A DNA stretch of 8,682 bases from Candidatus Bipolaricaulota bacterium (GTDB lineage: Bacteria > Bipolaricaulota > Bipolaricaulia > UBA7950 > UBA9294). The stretch covers positions 1,121,309 through 1,129,990 of the forward strand of contig CP070725.1 of the NCBI GenBank assembly GCA_020350845.1. Reading direction: 5' to 3'. Made by a program: the position numbers and the translations under genes. Every line of letters starts with the position of its first letter. The stretch's first letter is position 1. Under the pieces are notes generated by a model. It searched no databases and was not told the origin of the DNA. It saw only the letters and a program-made list of their open reading frames with translations. Shown piece after piece: positions 4,431-8,682 of this stretch.

Positions 4431-6176
4431 ATGACCCGCAAGGCGAACTGCGGCGAACTGACATCGGACGACCTCGGTCGGAGCGTCCGTCTCTCGGGAT
4501 GGGTGCAGCGCCGCCGAGATCTGGGAGCACTCACCTTCGTCGATCTCCGTGATACCACGGGAATCGTCCAGCTCCTCTTCGATGGCAGTGATCCGCAGGT
4601 CGCGGACGCGCACTCCCTCAACCGCGAGGACGTCGTTCGCGTCTCGGGGACGATCGCCAAGCGCTCGGCGGAGAACGTCAATCCGGAGATGACGACGGGT
4701 GAGATCGAGGTCCGCGTAGACAGCCTGGAGATCCTCAATCGATCCGCGACACCGCCGTTCCTCGTCGAAGGAGACGGCGACGACGCCACGGAAGAGACCC
4801 GACTTCGCTTCCGTTATGTCGATCTTCGGAGGAAGCGCCTGCAGCGCAACCTGCGCCTGCGCCACGCGGTCTTTCAGGCGATGCGCGCCGAGCTTTCGGA
4901 ACTCGGGTTCCTCGAAGTGGAAACGCCGATGCTGACCAAGTCGACGCCCGAGGGTGCGCGCGACTTCCTCGTTCCCAGCCGGTTCACGCGCGGTGCGTTC
5001 TACGCACTTCCGCAGTCGCCACAGCTGTTCAAGCAGCTTCTCATGATCGGCGGGGTGGACAGGTACTTCCAGCTCGTGAAGTGCTTCCGCGACGAGGATC
5101 AGCGCGCCGATCGGCAGCCCGAGTTCACCCAGCTCGACCTGGAGATCTCGTTCCCCGACGGAAGAGACGAGGTGCTGGGAACGCTCGAGCGCGTCCTCGC
5201 CCGCTCGTTCCGCGAGGCGCGCGGCATCGAGCTCGAGATCCCGTTCCCGCGGATGACGCACGCCGAGGCGATCAGCCGCTACGGGAGCGACAAGCCGGAC
5301 ATCGGCGTCGGGATGGAGCTCGTCGACATCGGCTCTCTGGTCTCGTCGTCCGGCTTCCGCCTGTTCGCCACGGCCCTGGGGGAGGGCGGCAGGGTCGTCG
5401 CCATCGCCGCGCCGGGTTGCGGCGCCTACTCGCGAAGGCAGATCGAGGAGCTCGAGGCGGTCGCCGTTGCCGCCGGTGCCGGCGGCCTCCTCTGGCTACG
5501 TGTCGGCGAGGATCTCGAGTCTCCACTGAGCAAGCACGTCGACGCCGAGATCCTGCGGCAGATCGCGACCCATGCACGGGGAACGGACGGCGACCTGGTG
5601 CTGATCGCGGCCGGCCGCGGCGTCGAGACGGCCCTCGGAGACGTGCGCCGTGAGATCATCCGACGAGAGGGACTCACCGCGGAGGGCTACCGTTTCTGCT
5701 GGGTCACGGACTTCCCGCTGTTCGAGCTGGACGACGCGGGCGAGCTCACGAGCGCCCACCACCCGTTCACGTCCCCGAAGCTCGACGAACTCGAGCTTCT
5801 CGAGACCGACCCCATCTCGCTCGGATCTGAGGCCTACGACCTCGTGCTCAACGGGACGGAACTCGGGAGCGGCAGCCTGCGAATCCACGATCGGGGGATC
5901 CAGGAGCGGGTCTTCGACGCGCTCGGGATCTCCGAGGAGGAGGCCGACCTGCGCTTCGGCTTCTTCCTGCGCGCGCTCGAGTACGGGGCGCCGCCACACG
6001 GTGGCTTTGCCCTCGGACTCGACCGTCTCATCATGATGCTCGCGGGGGAGTTGTCGCTCCGTGACGTGATCGCCTTCCCCAAGACGACGACAGGAGGCTG
6101 CCCGTTGACCGAGGCTCCGATGCCCATCGACGACGCTCAGTTGAGCGAATTGGGCCTCGCGCACAAGGAGCCGTAG
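4431..6176 (+). CDS. aspS: Aspartyl-tRNA synthetase, bacterial type
   Basis: The enzyme attaches aspartate to tRNA(Asp), with ATP, in the cytoplasm. At 581 residues it has the normal bacterial length. Domains in order: N-terminal OB-fold anticodon-binding domain (about 1-105, with GWVQRRRDLGALTFVDLRD), class II catalytic core from about 120, the bacterial GAD insertion (about 290-415), and the end of the core. Motif 1 is near 160-178 (FLEVETPML, then TPEGARDF), followed by LPQSPQLFKQ. Motif 2 is FRDEDQRADRQPEFTQLD (219-236) and motif 3 is GLDRLIMML (529-537). Position 31 is Leu and position 81 is Glu, where the non-discriminating Pseudomonas enzyme has His31 and Gly81, so it is probably specific for tRNA(Asp) and does not mischarge tRNA(Asn). 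The stop overlaps the next gene's GTG by one base (TAGTG), implying coupled translation. Confidence 0.98.
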   Translation: MTRKANCGELTSDDLGRSVRLSGWVQRRRDLGALTFVDLRDTTGIVQLLFDGSDPQVADAHSLNREDVVRVSGTIAKRSAENVNPEMTTGEIEVRVDSLEILNRSATPPFLVEGDGDDATEETRLRFRYVDLRRKRLQRNLRLRHAVFQAMRAELSELGFLEVETPMLTKSTPEGARDFLVPSRFTRGAFYALPQSPQLFKQLLMIGGVDRYFQLVKCFRDEDQRADRQPEFTQLDLEISFPDGRDEVLGTLERVLARSFREARGIELEIPFPRMTHAEAISRYGSDKPDIGVGMELVDIGSLVSSSGFRLFATALGEGGRVVAIAAPGCGAYSRRQIEELEAVAVAAGAGGLLWLRVGEDLESPLSKHVDAEILRQIATHARGTDGDLVLIAAGRGVETALGDVRREIIRREGLTAEGYRFCWVTDFPLFELDDAGELTSAHHPFTSPKLDELELLETDPISLGSEAYDLVLNGTELGSGSLRIHDRGIQERVFDALGISEEEADLRFGFFLRALEYGAPPHGGFALGLDRLIMMLAGELSLRDVIAFPKTTTGGCPLTEAPMPIDDAQLSELGLAHKEP

Positions 6177-7063
6177 TGCGCCGCGCGGCCTGGATCGCTC
6201 TCTCCGGTGCGGCGTTTCTCGCCGTTCTCGGGCTGCTCTACGTTCTCATCGGGAATCTCGCGACCATGGAGCTCCAGCCCGCCGCTCCCGCCGCGGCAGA
6301 GGCCGTCGAGCCCGCGGGACCTGGGCCCAGCCCGCAGTTCGCTTCCGAGCCTCGCGCCGTCGCCCTGATCCAGATCGTCTTGCGCATCCTGATCATCCTC
6401 GCAGGCCTGGTCTTCGTGTTCGGGACGCTCTTCTCGCGAAGCTTCCGGCGAGACTTCCTGCAGCGTGTGCTCGCCGCCGGAATCACCCTCATCGTCATGA
6501 TCCTGTTCGCCGTTCTTCTGTTGCAGCGCGCAGAGATCGCGACGTCGGACGCCCCCCCGCCCGGGGCTGCGCCGGGTCCGACCTCCGCGGTGGCATCGCC
6601 CGCCGACGAAGCGGGCTCGTCTCGGGGAGTGTCGATCGCACTCGTGATCCTTGCCGCGGCCACGGTCGCCACCGGCGGCGCCTGGATCGCGACGAGGCTC
6701 CTCGGACGTCGGCGTCGCCGCCCCGCTCCTCCCGATCTCCTCGAGGAGATCGCCGAGGTGGCGCGCACGGCGTCGCGGCGACTGCGCGACGGCGATCCCG
6801 TCGCCCGGGTCGTCCTCGACTGCTACAGCGAGATGAGCCATCTCGTGGCACGCGAGGAGCACGTCCCGTTCGACGACTACCTCACACCGCGGGAGTTTTC
6901 CGAACGCCTGCGCACCCGGGGGATGGAGAGCGAGCACGCCGCACGCTTGACGAGAATCTTCGAGGTCGTTCGCTACGGCGGCCGGAGTGATGCCCGCCTC
7001 GCCTCCGAGGCGATGGCATGCCTCACATCGGTGCGCGATCGATACGCCGCGGAGTCGCCATGA
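6176..7063 (+). CDS. DUF4129-type membrane protein with four predicted helices
   Basis: The 295-residue protein has predicted membrane helices near 6-28, 63-84, 97-117 and 151-174. Two Pro/Ala-rich loops (29-62 and 118-150) would be extracytoplasmic, and by the positive-inside rule (RRRRRR at 178-182 region, RSFRRDF between helices 2 and 3) both termini are cytoplasmic. The C-terminal tail (about 188-290) resembles DUF4129: DLLEEIAEVAR, then DPVARVVLDCYSEMSHL, LTPREFSERL and IFEVVRYGGR. This domain often accompanies MoxR, DUF58 and transglutaminase-like genes in envelope-related operons, which matches the neighbourhood. Its biochemical role is unknown. GTG at 6176 is chosen because AAGGAG (6165-6170) lies five bases upstream inside the end of aspS, and the start overlaps the aspS stop by one base. 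The domain call rests on recognition by eye and is moderately sure; the membrane topology is more secure. Confidence 0.82.
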   Translation: MRRAAWIALSGAAFLAVLGLLYVLIGNLATMELQPAAPAAAEAVEPAGPGPSPQFASEPRAVALIQIVLRILIILAGLVFVFGTLFSRSFRRDFLQRVLAAGITLIVMILFAVLLLQRAEIATSDAPPPGAAPGPTSAVASPADEAGSSRGVSIALVILAAATVATGGAWIATRLLGRRRRRPAPPDLLEEIAEVARTASRRLRDGDPVARVVLDCYSEMSHLVAREEHVPFDDYLTPREFSERLRTRGMESEHAARLTRIFEVVRYGGRSDARLASEAMACLTSVRDRYAAESP

Positions 7064-7647
7064 GGAGGGCACGTCTTGGTTCCCTTCTCACCGTCGCCTG
7101 CGTCGTCGTCACGGCGGTGCTCCTGTGGCGGTTCGCCGGGGGATTCCTGCGGGACGCGGTGATCATTCCCCTCGCGCATCAGATCGACGTCATTCGCCGA
7201 TACGTCGAGGGGCTCCCGGGCATCGTCGTGTGGATCGTGATCCTCGCCGTCACCGCCGCGGTCGCCGTACGAGCGGCGCTGCGGGAGACGGCCTTCCCGC
7301 GGAGACGGGCCCATCGCCGGCGAGGCGCCCACGTGCGCACGGAGCTGCAGCGCATCGCCCGCAGCCTCGCCCGAGGAAGGAGCTCCAACGCCCAGCGCCA
7401 TCTGGCGAACGAGTTCACGCGCATGGCGGCGATGCTCGTCGCCCAGGAGCGGGGCCTCCCGATCGATGCGGCGGCGCGGGCGATCCGCCTGCGGGAGGTG
7501 GCGCTCCCACCGCCTCTCGAGAGGGCGATTCACCACCGCGGCAAGGGACGGCGCGCACGAAACCTGAGGGATGTCGGTAGGCGGTACGAGGACGCGATCG
7601 CGATCCTCGAGCGATGCGTCGAAGGAGGGATCTTTCCATGCAGTTGA
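7060..7647 (+). CDS. Unrecognised two-helix membrane protein between DUF4129 and MoxR genes
   Basis: I do not recognise a family with confidence. The 195-residue product starts MRRARLG and has predicted membrane helices near 7-27 and 54-72. A loop of about 26 residues between them would be outside. The tail is long and strongly basic: an RRRAHRRR cluster follows helix 2, helical segments cover about 90-145, and the final part includes HHRGKGRRARNLRDVGRRYEDA. Both ends should be cytoplasmic. The ATG at 7060 overlaps the previous stop (ATGA), with GGAG at 7051-7054 as ribosome site, and the gene overlaps moxR by 10 bases, so it is surely translated as part of the cluster. Position and topology recall the small two-helix proteins between DUF4129 and DUF58/MoxR genes in haloarchaea (DUF7269), but I cannot show homology. 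A role in assembling or anchoring the MoxR/DUF4129 complex is inference only. Confidence 0.85.
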   Translation: MRRARLGSLLTVACVVVTAVLLWRFAGGFLRDAVIIPLAHQIDVIRRYVEGLPGIVVWIVILAVTAAVAVRAALRETAFPRRRAHRRRGAHVRTELQRIARSLARGRSSNAQRHLANEFTRMAAMLVAQERGLPIDAAARAIRLREVALPPPLERAIHHRGKGRRARNLRDVGRRYEDAIAILERCVEGGIFPCS

Positions 7648-8588
7648 CGGACGTCGGCGAACGTTCCCAAGCGATCATCCGTGAGGTCGGTAAGGCGATC
7701 GTCGGCAAGGACGAAGTCCTTCGCCAAGTCATGGTCGGACTGCTCTCGGGGGGACACATCCTGTTCGAGGACGTTCCCGGCCTGGCGAAGACCCTGATCG
7801 CGCGGTGCTTCGCCCAGACGCTCGGGATCGGATTCAAGAGGATCCAATTCACCCCCGATCTCCTGCCCGCGGACATCACCGGATCGCACGTGTTCAATCG
7901 CGACGCGGGAAGCTTCGATCTCGCCCCGGGACCGGTGTTCACGAACATCGTCCTCGCCGACGAGATCAACCGCGCGACCCCCAAGACACAGTCCGCGCTC
8001 CTGGAGGCGATGCAGGAGTTCCAGGTGACGATCGGCGGCGAGACCCACGCCCTGCCGCAGCCGTTCGTCGTGATCGCGACCCAGAATCCGATCGAGTACG
8101 AGGGGACGTTCCCCCTTCCCGAGGCACAGCTGGATCGGTTCATCATGCGTCTTTCCGTAGGCTATCCCGACGAGTCGTCCGAGATCGAGGTCCTTCGCCG
8201 TCGGCGCGAGCGGGGAGCCGACGACGTCACGCTCGATGCCGTCAGCAACGCCGAGGAACTCCTCGCGATGCGCGCCGCCGTCGAGAGCGTGCATGTCGAT
8301 CCGGACATCGAAGCATACATCGTCTCCGTCACCGCGAAGACGAGGTCTGACAACAGCGTCTACATCGGCGCGAGCCCGCGCGGCTCCCTCGCCCTGCTCA
8401 AGCTCGCCCGCGCCCACGCCGCCCTCGACGGCCGCGACTTCGTCCTCCCGGACGACGTCAAGACGTACGCGGTAGCGGCGCTTGCCCATCGCCTCATCCT
8501 CAGTCCCGATCTGTGGTCGAAACGGATCACCGCGGGCGATGTCATCGACGGCGTCCTGCGGCTGGTTCCCGTTCCCCGCACGGACTGA
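7638..8588 (+). CDS. MoxR family AAA+ ATPase
   Basis: This 316-residue cytoplasmic ATPase belongs to the MoxR group, chaperone-like AAA+ proteins that work with membrane-linked or von Willebrand-domain partners to assemble or metallate other proteins. Visible motifs: Walker A EDVPGLAKT (44-52, Lys51), the family segment FTPDLLPADITG (71-82), Walker B IVLADE (104-109) followed by INRATPKTQSALLEAMQE, sensor 1 in ATQNPIEYEGTFPLPEAQ (147-164, Asn150), the arginine finger Arg167 in LDRF, and sensor 2 in GASPRG (Arg248). The C-terminal helical lid (about 200-316) is complete and length is typical. ATG 7638 is chosen because GAAGGAGGG (7621-7629) lies eight bases upstream; the reading frame overlaps the end of the previous gene by 10 bases. 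The expected partner, a DUF58 protein, may be the gene that begins just downstream. The client process is unknown. Confidence 0.95.
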   Translation: MQLTDVGERSQAIIREVGKAIVGKDEVLRQVMVGLLSGGHILFEDVPGLAKTLIARCFAQTLGIGFKRIQFTPDLLPADITGSHVFNRDAGSFDLAPGPVFTNIVLADEINRATPKTQSALLEAMQEFQVTIGGETHALPQPFVVIATQNPIEYEGTFPLPEAQLDRFIMRLSVGYPDESSEIEVLRRRRERGADDVTLDAVSNAEELLAMRAAVESVHVDPDIEAYIVSVTAKTRSDNSVYIGASPRGSLALLKLARAHAALDGRDFVLPDDVKTYAVAALAHRLILSPDLWSKRITAGDVIDGVLRLVPVPRTD

Positions 8589-8590
8589 TC

Positions 8591-8682
8591 GTGAAGCCGC
8601 GCCACGAGCTTCCGCTCCCCGCGATCGTCGCCGTCGTGCTGCTTGTCGTCGGCCTCTTCCTGCGGGACGGACGCACCGTCGC
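8591..8682 (+). CDS. Start of a membrane protein gene, cut by window edge (DUF58-type possible)
   Basis: A GTG two bases after the moxR stop opens a frame that stays open for 30 codons to the window end. The product starts MKPRHELPLP and continues into a strongly hydrophobic segment (about 9-24) ending in FLRDGRT, like an N-terminal membrane helix with positive residues before it. Genes immediately after moxR are very often DUF58 proteins that begin with a membrane hairpin, so that is the expected identity, but no DUF58 motif is within the window. No strong Shine-Dalgarno is seen, which would fit translational coupling to moxR. Confidence 0.6.
   Translation, partial: MKPRHELPLPAIVAVVLLVVGLFLRDGRTV

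Noticed and set aside
3400..6000. Many CTCGAG sites, considered as a possible repeated signal
   Set aside because: Most lie in frame as Leu-Glu (CTC GAG), the preferred codons for two abundant residues, so codon use is enough to explain them.
1..8682. CRISPR array, tRNA or rRNA genes, insertion sequence, phage or defence island
   Set aside because: No spaced direct repeats, cloverleaf sequences, transposase motifs or terminal inverted repeats were seen; nearly all the DNA is covered by recognisable genes with similar composition.

Overview
The window is a gene-dense, GC-rich bacterial chromosome segment with seven complete protein genes, one complete small orphan gene and two genes cut by the window edges. 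No RNA gene, CRISPR array, insertion sequence or phage gene was seen. A bacterial domain of origin is indicated by the bacterial-type aspartyl-tRNA synthetase with its GAD insertion, by sigma70-like -35/-10 promoters and by strong Shine-Dalgarno sequences. An M42 aminopeptidase, a rubrerythrin-like diiron protein and an archaeal-flavoured NosD-type beta-helix protein together suggest an uncultured, possibly anaerobic lineage. Bipolaricaulota or a Chloroflexota-like group would fit, but this is a low-confidence guess that the window cannot settle.

Layout: (1) 1-804, minus strand, N-terminal 268 residues of an M42 metallo-aminopeptidase, running off the left edge. (2) 805-904, a compact divergent promoter region whose two -35 hexamers lie three bases apart; the rightward promoter appears to give a leaderless transcript. 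(3) 905-1702, a rhomboid intramembrane serine protease. (4) 1812-2600, an exported right-handed beta-helix protein of NosD/PbH1 type. (5) 2619-3128, minus strand, a stand-alone rubrerythrin-type diiron protein, convergent with the previous gene. (6) 3129-3295, a second divergent promoter region. (7) 3296-4336, a YhaM-type OB-fold plus HD-domain 3'-5' exoribonuclease starting at TTG. (8) 4337-4430, a hairpin with a G-rich loop that runs into the aspS promoter. (9) 4431-8682, a tightly packed rightward cluster: aspS, a DUF4129 membrane protein, an unrecognised two-helix membrane protein, a MoxR AAA+ ATPase, and the beginning of another membrane protein.

The last cluster is the most informative context. 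From aspS onward the genes overlap by 1, 4 and 10 bases and no internal promoter was seen, so aminoacylation and a MoxR/DUF4129 membrane module look co-transcribed and translationally coupled. The DUF4129 protein and the orphan both appear to place helical, basic C-terminal tails in the cytoplasm, where MoxR works. The remaining genes are single housekeeping or envelope genes with their own promoters. A notable sequence-level signal is a strong excess of GATC: in aspS and moxR the aspartate codon GAT is used almost only when the next base is C.
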